Source: Natronomonas sp.
Lineage (GTDB): Archaea > Halobacteriota > Halobacteria > Halobacteriales > Haloarculaceae
DNA: 64,000 nucleotides
Assembly: GCF_028274965.1 (NCBI RefSeq)
Contig: NZ_JAQCNO010000067.1
Location: 1-64,000, forward strand
Direction of reading: 5' to 3'
Position numbers and translations under genes: made by a program. Under the pieces are notes generated by a model. That model saw only the letters and a list, made by a program, of their open reading frames with translations, ran no database searches and was not told where the DNA came from. Below are positions 41,416-47,980 of the stretch, in pieces (positions within the stretch are counted from its first letter, which is position 1; every line of letters starts with the position of its first letter).

Positions 41416-43387
41416 ACTCGAACTTGAGGACTTTGGCCCGTTCAAAGGGAACCAGACTTTGGAGTTCCCAAAAGAGGATGGGGTGACAATCGTCTTCGGC
41501 GAAAACATGCGGGGAAAAACCACGCTATTGAATGCAATTCGATATGCGTTATTCGGTCGTATTCTTGATCGAGGCACCCGTGAGATCTCTCCAGAACAGT
41601 TTATCAACTGGGAAACTAAAGAGGAGGGAAAATTCTCGTTCAAGATTGCCCTGTATTTCGAAGAAAACGGGACAGACTACGAACTTGTCAGAGAACATAC
41701 CCCGAAAGATGGGATTGAGGTGCCACAGGCGGACGATGATTACACCGAAAACGTATATCTCGTCAAAGATGGGACGGTGACCGGACCGGAAGCACGGGAA
41801 AAAGAGCTGGCGGAGATCTTACCCCAGCAGGTCTCGCGATTTTTCCTGTTTGATGGAGAACTCCTCCAGCAGTATGAGGAACTCCTCATCGATGAAAGTG
41901 AGATGGGCCAGCAGATCCGGGAAGCAATCGAAAGGATCCTGGGAGTCCCGGTCCTTAAAAACGGTCGCGCTGACATACAAGCGCTCCTGAATGACGCCCA
42001 GACTAAAGAGCAAGAAGCAGCCCAGCGAGACGACGAAACCGAACAGCTCGGGACGCAGTTGGAGACGACGCATGGCAAGCGGAACCAACTTGAATCAGAC
42101 CTATCAGAACTCAAAGATGAGTTAGATGGGTTGAAAGAAGAAAAGCTGGCAATACAAAACAAGCTTCAGCAACTCGAGGGTGCTCGGAGTCTCGTCAACC
42201 GGCGGGAAAACTTGGAGGAAGAGCTGGAAGAGATTGACCAAGGCCTCGAGGATAAGCAGGCTCAACTTCAAGAGGCGATGGCAGATTCCTGGCGGAGTGT
42301 ACTACAAAGTACCGTCCAAGATCGACTTGAAACTCTCAAAGAACAGCGGCAAGAACTTGAAAAAAAACAGACCCGGATATCCGTCGCAGAGCAGCTTGCG
42401 GAACGGATTTCTGATGGCTTAGAGCGCGGGGACTGCCCGATCTGTGACCAGCCCTTAGAAGACGGGGCAGAACAGCACCTCCAGAGTGAACTTGAGCAGT
42501 TCCAAGGACTAACCGATCAGGACTTCGATCCGGAAGAGAGATACGACCAGATCCTTCGTTCGATCGAAGCGTTGGAGCGCGTCATCGAGTCAGATAACAC
42601 CGACCGTGTCAAAGCAATTATTTCTGAAATTGACGAATTGAAAGCGCGGCGTGCAACGGTAAGTGACGATCTCAGTGAGGTCAAAGAGGGTCTCGAGTCC
42701 TCAAAAGAAGAGCGGGTCCGGGATCTCAACAAACAGTACGAGGATACCGTCGGCGAGATCCGTATCAAGAAGGACGCCATCGAGGAGACTGAAAACGAAC
42801 TGGAGAAAGCTAAGAACACTGTTCAAGATCTCCAAGATAGATTGGATCAAATTTCCGGTAGTGGGCTTGAGCGGGAGCGCGCCCGTCGAGAGCTATACGA
42901 GAAGCTGGAGGAGCTCTTCGATCAGGGTGTTGCTGAGTACCGCGATAGGCTGCGTCAGCGTGTCGAAAGCGATGCGTCAGAGATTTTTCTTCGGCTGACG
43001 ACCGAGCCAGAATATGAGCGACTGAAAATTAACGACAATTACGGCTTGACTATCATACATGAGGACGGGGACGAGATTGAGGTGCGCTCAGCCGGTGCGG
43101 AACACGTCGTTGCACTAGCTCTGATGGGTGCCCTCCAGAACAACGCGCCGCTACAAGGACCAATCATTATGGACTCGCCGTTTGGACGGTTGGACCGAGG
43201 GCATATGGAGAACGTTGTTGAGGCACTGCCGACGTTCACCGATCAGGTGATGCTGCTGGTCTACCGTGATGAGATTGATCCTCAGAGGGCCCGTGATATT
43301 CTCAAGGGGCAGCTACGGAAAGAGTACACGCTTGAACGCGTCAGTGCGCGGCACACAGATCTACAGAAAGGAGGTGTTGAAGAATGA
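41399..43387 (+). CDS. DndD-like SMC/Rad50-type ATPase
   Basis: The 662-residue protein begins MLKINRLELEDFGPFKGNQTLEFP with Walker A GENMRGKTTLLNAIRYALFG (about residue 33), and ENVYLVKDGTVTGPEAREKELAEILPQQVSRFFLFDGELLQQ, a block typical of DndD. A long coiled coil carries a zinc-hook-like CPICDQPL (about 345). The C-terminal lobe has signature SAGAEHVVALALMGAL and Walker B/D-loop IIMDSPFGRLDRGH (about 590). It should bind and act on DNA ends or loops with ATP. No dndA, dndB, dndC or ssp genes lie in the window, so this is not a standard phosphorothioation locus. Confidence 0.9.
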   Translation: MLKINRLELEDFGPFKGNQTLEFPKEDGVTIVFGENMRGKTTLLNAIRYALFGRILDRGTREISPEQFINWETKEEGKFSFKIALYFEENGTDYELVREHTPKDGIEVPQADDDYTENVYLVKDGTVTGPEAREKELAEILPQQVSRFFLFDGELLQQYEELLIDESEMGQQIREAIERILGVPVLKNGRADIQALLNDAQTKEQEAAQRDDETEQLGTQLETTHGKRNQLESDLSELKDELDGLKEEKLAIQNKLQQLEGARSLVNRRENLEEELEEIDQGLEDKQAQLQEAMADSWRSVLQSTVQDRLETLKEQRQELEKKQTRISVAEQLAERISDGLERGDCPICDQPLEDGAEQHLQSELEQFQGLTDQDFDPEERYDQILRSIEALERVIESDNTDRVKAIISEIDELKARRATVSDDLSEVKEGLESSKEERVRDLNKQYEDTVGEIRIKKDAIEETENELEKAKNTVQDLQDRLDQISGSGLERERARRELYEKLEELFDQGVAEYRDRLRQRVESDASEIFLRLTTEPEYERLKINDNYGLTIIHEDGDEIEVRSAGAEHVVALALMGALQNNAPLQGPIIMDSPFGRLDRGHMENVVEALPTFTDQVMLLVYRDEIDPQRARDILKGQLRKEYTLERVSARHTDLQKGGVEE

Positions 43388-43725
43388 GCACGAACGATCG
43401 GACCACGATCGGCCTTACGCCAGAAAACAAAGGGACGATGGAGAGTGTAATGGACCAGTTCGATGAAAAGGCAGATGCCGCGAAGTTCGCGATGTCGCTG
43501 GCTATCGAGAACGGTGTCGAGCCGGGTAAAACAGCGAACACACAGACCGTCTGGAATATCGGCACATTCGATCCAGACGGTGAGCTCCGCAACTTAGTGA
43601 TTGCCCTCTATCCGACCGTAGATGCGCCATATGCAACGGTTGAACACTTAATCAACCAAGGATTCCGACAGCTGAATGACCATCTTGAGGAAAACAAGGA
43701 GATAGACATCGAGGCGCTTCTGTGA
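43384..43725 (+). CDS. Small terminal protein of the island, RHH/DndE-like guess
   Basis: The 113-residue protein overlaps the ATPase stop by 4 bases. The N-terminal TIGLTPENKGTMESVMDQFDEKADAAKFAMSLAIENGVEPG looks like a ribbon-helix-helix or DndE-style DNA-binding fold, followed by TANTQTVWNIGTFDPDGELRNLVIALYPTVDAPYATVEHLINQGFRQLNDHL. It likely contacts DNA or the ATPase. The assignment to DndE is not supported beyond shape and position. Confidence 0.72.
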   Translation: MSTNDRTTIGLTPENKGTMESVMDQFDEKADAAKFAMSLAIENGVEPGKTANTQTVWNIGTFDPDGELRNLVIALYPTVDAPYATVEHLINQGFRQLNDHLEENKEIDIEALL

Positions 43726-44054
43726 GATAGTTGGGGAGTTATTAATCACCTCGCTGCCGCCGAGCGACGGACCACGATCCTACGGAGGTGGTGATGTATC
43801 TTCCCCGGGTTGTTGCTTAACCTCATGAAGCGCCACGAACGCGGGCTCCTGGAACAGAACCGATTCACGAGATTCCTGGGTGTGAGATGCCGCACGATAT
43901 CGGCTATGAGGGATTCGGTGGCGATCTGTCTCTCTACTCCGTCATTCGTGTAATAGTCCTGTAAAATCGTATGAATTTCGGGGACTGAGGATTTGGCCAA
44001 GGCACACCTGTGTGAGAAGAATTAACGTTACTGGTGGATAGGAGTAGGTATAGT
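43726..44054. other. Boundary between defence island and integration module
   Basis: No intact gene is seen in these 329 bases. On the minus strand two overlapping frames look protein-like (SVPEIHTILQDYYTNDGVERQIATESLIADIVRHLTP and, shifted, ESRESVLFQEPAFVALHEVKQQPGEDTSPPP before a TAG near 43788), which would fit a frameshifted gene remnant. The right end carries the integration-operon promoter with two short dyads. Confidence 0.4.
44003..44030 (+). promoter_or_regulatory. Dyad-containing promoter of the integration operon
   Basis: CACACCTGTGTG (44003-44014, arms CACAC/GTGTG) is followed by TAACGTTA (44023-44030), a perfect 8 bp palindrome. The AT-rich part lies 25-34 bases before the ATG at 44055, suitable for a TATA element with operator overlap. 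The RHH protein encoded two genes downstream is a natural candidate repressor. Confidence 0.4.
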
Positions 44055-44384
44055 ATGGCAGGGCAACCAACATACGTCTGCGAAACGGGGCAGTCAGAGT
44101 GGCCGCCGGAGGTGAAAGATCTCATACACTCGCAAGACCTCGACGTAGAGCTAGTCGAGGCGAGTGGGTGGGATGACGATGAGAGAACGGGGTTCTACCA
44201 GAGTAAGCTGTTCCCCCGGAGTGTCGAGCAGGGAAAGAAACCCCGGGGACGTGTTCGGACTCATAAAACCAGGAAAGTCAACCTCTTCAAAAGCTCCTTA
44301 CTCACGGGAAGTGTTCAGGACAGCGACTTTTTTCTCGGGAAAGAAGTTGACCGCCTCCAAGAGACGGAAGACACTGATGAGTGA
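44055..44384 (+). CDS. First gene of the integration operon, unknown function
   Basis: The 109-residue protein has TYVCETGQSEWPPEVKDLIHSQDLDVELVEASGWDDDERTGFYQSKLFPRSVEQGKKPRGRVRTHKTRKVNLFKSSLLTG, with a basic patch after the middle that may touch nucleic acid. It overlaps the RHH/coiled-coil gene by 8 bases, so it belongs with the integrase operon. I do not recognise the family. Confidence 0.6.
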   Translation: MAGQPTYVCETGQSEWPPEVKDLIHSQDLDVELVEASGWDDDERTGFYQSKLFPRSVEQGKKPRGRVRTHKTRKVNLFKSSLLTGSVQDSDFFLGKEVDRLQETEDTDE

Positions 44385-44835
44385 GTCTAATCACGTCGCC
44401 ACGTACCCGTCCGACAAACAACTTAGCCGGTGGAAGGTCAAATGTGAGGAAATGGGATTTCGTTCTCGGTCGGAGTTCGTAGAGGCGATGGTAGAGGCGG
44501 GCCTCAAGAAGTTCGACGCGTCGGAGATAGACCCCGACGAAACGAACCGAGAGCTCCGTGAACAACGAAACAACCTAAAGGCGGAACTGGACCGCGCCCG
44601 GGACCGGATAGCGGACCTCGAAGACGCCGTCTACCACGGCGAACGCCAGGCTATCAAAGAGTTCGTGGATACAAACCCGGGAGCCAGCTATGACGAAATC
44701 ATCCAGCACGTCATCGACACAGTCCCGGAGCGTGTGACCACTCATCTGGACGACATGGAGGGGGAGTACCTTCGTGTCGAAGATGGGCGGTACTACCTAC
44801 GGGACGAAATCACCACGGTGGACGAAAAATCTTGA
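44377..44835 (+). CDS. RHH / coiled-coil / winged-helix-like accessory protein
   Basis: The 152-residue protein has an N-terminal ribbon-helix-helix (VATYPSDKQLSRWKVKCEEMGFRSRSEFVEAMVEAGLKKF), a coiled coil (ETNRELREQRNNLKAELDRARDRIADLEDAVYHGERQ) and a C-terminal wHTH-like block (FVDTNPGASYDEIIQHVIDTVPERVTTHLDDMEGEYLRVEDGRYYL). It precedes a recombinase relative and the integrase by only a few bases. Small DNA-binding partners encoded beside the SNJ2-type haloarchaeal integrase assist integration and excision; this is likely an equivalent. Confidence 0.78.
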   Translation: MSESNHVATYPSDKQLSRWKVKCEEMGFRSRSEFVEAMVEAGLKKFDASEIDPDETNRELREQRNNLKAELDRARDRIADLEDAVYHGERQAIKEFVDTNPGASYDEIIQHVIDTVPERVTTHLDDMEGEYLRVEDGRYYLRDEITTVDEKS

Positions 44836-44839
44836 AATC

Positions 44840-45346
44840 ATGCCAGCACCGAAGAACCGACCACAACTGTCGAACGATGTCCGCGACCGCATGGGCGTCT
44901 ACAAGCAGATCAACGCGGTCCCCGACAAGTACCGACTTCAAAACCACGAAGCTGCCTACTCTGGGAGGGACGTGTGGGCGGACTACTTCGAGGAGAAGAC
45001 GGAAAAGTTCGATACGAAGTCCACCCGCGACCGCTACGAAAAGGCGGGTCGCTACTTCAAAACCTACATGGACGACGTGGGCCGGCACCATGCCCTGGCC
45101 GATCCCCAGCAGATCAAAGACTTCCTGGTCGCTCTCCGAGACGGGAACGTGGGACGACACAGCCACTCGCGGAAGCTTCAGACTGTCTACTTCGAATACT
45201 TCCAACCGCTGGAAGAATTCTACAACTGGTTACAGTGGCACGCTGACCACCCGCACGTCTACCACCCTGTGCTGATGGCAGTGGTGGCCGGCGGCTTCTC
45301 CCGCGACGTGTGGGACCGGAAACTAGAGCAGAACGACAAGAGATGA
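44840..45346 (+). CDS. Core-binding-domain protein without recombinase catalytic domain
   Basis: The 168-residue protein contains a SAM-like core-binding domain of tyrosine recombinases: FDTKSTRDRYEKAGRYFKTYMDDVGRHHALADPQQIKDFLVALRDGNVGRHSHSRKLQTVYFEYFQPLEEFYNWLQWHADHPHVYHPV. It ends where a catalytic domain would begin, and no R...HxxR...Y is present. It is 3 bases from the integrase ATG. It probably acts as an accessory subunit in the integrase complex, comparable in position to the accessory ORFs of the SNJ2 integrase operon. Confidence 0.75.
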   Translation: MPAPKNRPQLSNDVRDRMGVYKQINAVPDKYRLQNHEAAYSGRDVWADYFEEKTEKFDTKSTRDRYEKAGRYFKTYMDDVGRHHALADPQQIKDFLVALRDGNVGRHSHSRKLQTVYFEYFQPLEEFYNWLQWHADHPHVYHPVLMAVVAGGFSRDVWDRKLEQNDKR

Positions 45347-45349
45347 ACT

Positions 45350-46441
45350 ATGTCCGAAAACGATAGACAAACACTGGCAGAAGCCTTCAACCGCGAAATA
45401 GACCCCCTGGCTAACCACGCTACGACGTTCGACGGCGTCGACGTCGACGTATTTGGCCTGTTCATGGACGATGTCCTGAAGCCACAGGACCCATCCCAAG
45501 GTACGTTGGATTCCTATGACCGGACAATTCGAGAGTGGCGGGAGTTCATGTCTGACCAGGGTCGCCATCCGGCATGTCCTCACGAAGACCACGTCAAGCG
45601 GTTTATTCGTCGAGAACTGGATGAAAAAGGGAACTCCCGGCGAACAACAAAAAAGAAACTGTGGGAGCTCAACAAGATATACAAATACTGGCAGAACGGC
45701 GCGGAGTTCCCTCATCCGATGGACTACAATCCGTTCATGATAGCGAAGAAGAAGATGTCTCTGTCTACCAAGCGAGTGAAGGAGCCCCCGCGAATTCCGG
45801 TAGAAGATCTTCAGGATATCGTGGCGGACGTGAAGCACATCCGAGACCGGGCGTTCATCGTCACCCAGCTGAAGCTGGGGCTTCGTGCTAGCGAAATGGC
45901 GAACATCAAGATTAGTGAACTGAACATCACGAACAGCGAAGTCGAAAAGCACTATCCGGACATGGGAAGTTCACCACACGTTGCCCGATTCGACAACGCA
46001 GTTTACATTCCCCACGACCGACAGGGGAACAAGTCGCAGCGCCCACGGGTCCTACCAGTGGACGAAGAACTCCGCCGGCTGTGGATGAACTACCTGCTGA
46101 TCCGCCCCGACAACAACGAATCCTGGCTGTTCCTCTCGCGGACGAACCACACCCAGGTGGACGACGAAGCTATCAACCTGACGTGGAAACGCCACTTCCA
46201 CCCAGAATATAAAGAAACCCAGCAGCACAGGGCTGTGACGTCCCACTACGGACGGCACCGCTTCACCACGTTCTGGCGCGTGGAGCAAGACGTGAACCGC
46301 GAACTCATAAAATATATGCGCGGGGACACGTCCGCTGGTGGAACCACCGACCCGGCTGGTGGAATCGACCACTACATTCACAGCTATTACGAGGACATCG
46401 AGCCGCTCTATCGGAAGCGCATTTACAAGCTGGGTGTCTAA
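45350..46441 (+). CDS. int: Tyrosine site-specific integrase
   Basis: The 363-residue protein has an N-terminal core-binding domain (SQGTLDSYDRTIREWREFMSDQG...HVKRFIRRELDEKGNSRRTTKKKLWELNKIYKYW) and a catalytic domain with Arg I in LGLRASEMANIKISEL (about residue 178), HYGRHRF for the HxxR box (about 298-303), and the Tyr nucleophile in IDHYIHSYYED (about 339-347). It should recombine attP with the RAMDD codons of nop5. It is the last gene of the integration operon and ends 8 bases before the element-supplied nop5 start codon. Confidence 0.92.
   Translation: MSENDRQTLAEAFNREIDPLANHATTFDGVDVDVFGLFMDDVLKPQDPSQGTLDSYDRTIREWREFMSDQGRHPACPHEDHVKRFIRRELDEKGNSRRTTKKKLWELNKIYKYWQNGAEFPHPMDYNPFMIAKKKMSLSTKRVKEPPRIPVEDLQDIVADVKHIRDRAFIVTQLKLGLRASEMANIKISELNITNSEVEKHYPDMGSSPHVARFDNAVYIPHDRQGNKSQRPRVLPVDEELRRLWMNYLLIRPDNNESWLFLSRTNHTQVDDEAINLTWKRHFHPEYKETQQHRAVTSHYGRHRFTTFWRVEQDVNRELIKYMRGDTSAGGTTDPAGGIDHYIHSYYEDIEPLYRKRIYKLGV
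46421..46430 (+). promoter_or_regulatory. Possible embedded promoter for reconstituted nop5
   Basis: ATTTACAAGC, inside the last integrase codons (R-I-Y-K-L), lies 20-29 bases before the nop5 ATG at 46450. It is the only TATA-like element at leaderless spacing. Otherwise nop5-flpA must be read through from the integrase operon. Confidence 0.35.
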
Positions 46442-46449
46442 GTCAGATT

Positions 46450-47286
46450 ATGACTGACAGTTCTGCGGATACGAGCTGGTTCCGAGGGATAAACCCTGGC
46501 GACTTGGATGCCGCCCGTGATGCTATCGAAAGCGGAAGCACGGAAGCGCCTAGTGACTGGCCGATCCAGGCAGTGGAGTCCGACTTTGCGGACGACGAAG
46601 ACGACTATTATGATCTCCTTCACGACGCCACGGTGTACGCGGCCCGTGAGGAAACTCGAGAGCGCGAAAGGGCAGATGACCAACAGTTAAAACATAGTAT
46701 TCGTGCTATGGACGACTGCGAGCGGGTCGCGAACGAACTCGCCGAGCGGGTCGCGGCGTGGGCCGGCAGCCGGCGTCCGGACGCCGGGGCGGGGATCGAG
46801 TACGCGAGGGAGCTGGCGGCCGACGACGACGCGGACCCGGCCCTGGCCGCGCTCGCCCGCCGGGTCCGGGATCTCGACGAGGAGGCGGCGGCGCTTCGGA
46901 CCCGCGTCGAGCGGGCGGCCCCCGAGGTCGCCCCGAACCTCGCGTCGCTCGCGGGGCCGGTCCTCGCCGCGCGGCTGATCGCGCTCGCCGGCGGGCTGGA
47001 CGAGCTCGCCCGGAAGCCGGCCGGGACCGTCCAGGTCCTCGGGGCCGAGGAGGCGCTTTTCGCCCACCTCCGGGGGCGCGCGCCGTCGCCGAAACACGGC
47101 GTCATATTCACCCACGAGGCGATCCAATCGAGCGCCCCCGAGGACCGCGGGTCGGCGGCGCGGGCGCTGTCGGGGAAGCTGGCGATCGCCGCGCGGGTCG
47201 ATCACTACTCCGGGGAGCGAAAGCCCGAGTTGGACGCCGAACTCGCCGACCGGATCGAACGGATCCAAGGGCGTGAGACCGAATGA
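46450..47286 (+). CDS. nop5: Nop5 (C/D-box RNP core), chimeric: element N-terminus, native C-terminus
   Basis: The 278-residue protein is complete Nop5. Residues 1-89 come from the element and parallel the stranded native head (same 89-residue length, about 40 of the last 69 residues identical, ending SIRAMDD). From residue 90 (CERVANELAERV) it is native GC-rich sequence with the coiled coil and the Nop domain (APNLASLAGPVLAARLIALAGGLDELARKPAGTVQVLGAEEALFAHLRGRAPSPKHGVIFTH). It bridges fibrillarin and L7Ae on guide RNAs for rRNA/tRNA 2'-O-methylation. Its stop overlaps flpA by 4 bases. Confidence 0.93.
   Translation: MTDSSADTSWFRGINPGDLDAARDAIESGSTEAPSDWPIQAVESDFADDEDDYYDLLHDATVYAAREETRERERADDQQLKHSIRAMDDCERVANELAERVAAWAGSRRPDAGAGIEYARELAADDDADPALAALARRVRDLDEEAAALRTRVERAAPEVAPNLASLAGPVLAARLIALAGGLDELARKPAGTVQVLGAEEALFAHLRGRAPSPKHGVIFTHEAIQSSAPEDRGSAARALSGKLAIAARVDHYSGERKPELDAELADRIERIQGRETE
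46702..46716 (+). repeat. Right attachment repeat (attR core)
   Basis: CGTGCTATGGACGAC is the partner of the repeat at 30927-30941. Sequence to the left is element-like (TTAAAACATAGTATT) and to the right is chromosome-like (TGCGAGCGGGTCGCG). The sharp composition change at this point supports the crossover here. Confidence 0.8.
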
Positions 47287-47909
47287 GCCTGCCCGACGGC
47301 GTCGAGAGGCGCTCATTCGGCGGCGGCGAGTGGCTGGCGACGGAGGGAGATCCGGTCTACGGCGAGCCGACCGCGGGCGGGTGGCGGCGCTGGGACCCGC
47401 GCCGCTCGAAGCTCGGCGCGATGCTCGAAGACGGGATGGACACCGGGCTCGAGGGCGGGGAGACGGTGCTGTATCTCGGCGCAGCCGCGGGGACGACAGC
47501 GAGTCACGTCGCCGATTTCGCCGGCCCGACGTACGCCGTCGAGTTCGCCGCCCGACCGGCCCGGGAGCTGCTCGAGGCCGCCGAGCCGCGCTCGAGGCTG
47601 TTTCCGCTGTTGAAAGACGCCCGAAAGCCCGAGACGTACGCCCACGTCATCGAGCCGGTCGACGTCGTGATACAGGATGTCGCGACGCGGGGACAGGCGG
47701 CGGTCGCGCTTGCGAACCGGCGGTTCCTCCGCGAGGACGGCCGCCTGCTGCTCGCGGTGAAAGCAAGAAGCGAGGACGTCACGCGTGATCCGGACGCGGT
47801 GTTCGAGTCGGTTCTCGGGGACCTGCGGGAGGGGTACGCCGTCCGCGAGACGCGGTCGCTCACACCGTTTCACCGCGATCACCTCGCCGTCGTCGCGGAG
47901 CCGCGCTGA
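47283..47909 (+). CDS. flpA: Fibrillarin-like rRNA/tRNA 2'-O-methyltransferase
   Basis: The 208-residue protein has the fibrillarin pattern: YGEPTAGGWRRWDPRRSKLGAMLEDGM, AdoMet site VLYLGAAAGTTASHVADF, PLLKDARKPETYAHVIEPVDVVIQDVA and LLLAVKARSEDVTRDP with the catalytic Lys. It is the catalytic subunit of the C/D-box RNP and binds the Nop5 N-terminal domain. It overlaps nop5 by 4 bases, so its expression now also depends on the promoter provided by the integrated element. Confidence 0.95.
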   Translation: MSLPDGVERRSFGGGEWLATEGDPVYGEPTAGGWRRWDPRRSKLGAMLEDGMDTGLEGGETVLYLGAAAGTTASHVADFAGPTYAVEFAARPARELLEAAEPRSRLFPLLKDARKPETYAHVIEPVDVVIQDVATRGQAAVALANRRFLREDGRLLLAVKARSEDVTRDPDAVFESVLGDLREGYAVRETRSLTPFHRDHLAVVAEPR

Positions 47910-47944
47910 GGGCCCGGAGCGAGCAGAGGCGGCCGCGGGCGCAT

Positions 47945-47953
47945 GGTATTTAG
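47945..47953 (+). promoter_or_regulatory. TATA-like box upstream of gshA
   Basis: GTATTTAGT lies 28-36 bases upstream of ATG 47981, which supports that start over the ATG at 47963. Confidence 0.35.
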
Positions 47954-47980
47954 TGGTCGCCGATGAACCGGACACCAATA

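Larger units (their letters stand above)
30942..46716. mobile_element. Integrated element of about 15.8 kb inserted in nop5
   Basis: The element is bounded by the att-like repeats, carries a tyrosine integrase at its right end, has visibly lower and mixed GC compared with both flanks, and splits nop5 into a left native head and a right body. It supplies a replacement nop5 head so that the gene is rebuilt. Contents: small overlapping unknown genes (31.1-35.0 kb), a DNA-modification/defence-like island (35.5-43.7 kb) and an integration module (44.0-46.4 kb). No capsid, spike, portal, terminase, conjugation or certain replication gene was recognised, so it is an integrative element of unknown transfer mode rather than an evident provirus. 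Confidence 0.88.

Noticed and set aside
41399-43725. Standard Dnd phosphorothioation locus
   Set aside because: Only a DndD-like ATPase and a doubtful DndE-like small protein are present; cysteine desulfurase, DndB and DndC are absent in the window.
31082-46441. Complete provirus
   Set aside because: No capsid, portal, large terminase, spike or packaging ATPase gene was recognised; only regulators, an integration module and defence-like cargo.
46450-46716. Tandem duplication of nop5 as the explanation for the two heads
   Set aside because: The two heads differ strongly in sequence and GC, the left one lacks the rest of the gene, and an integrase plus att-like repeats mark the junctions.
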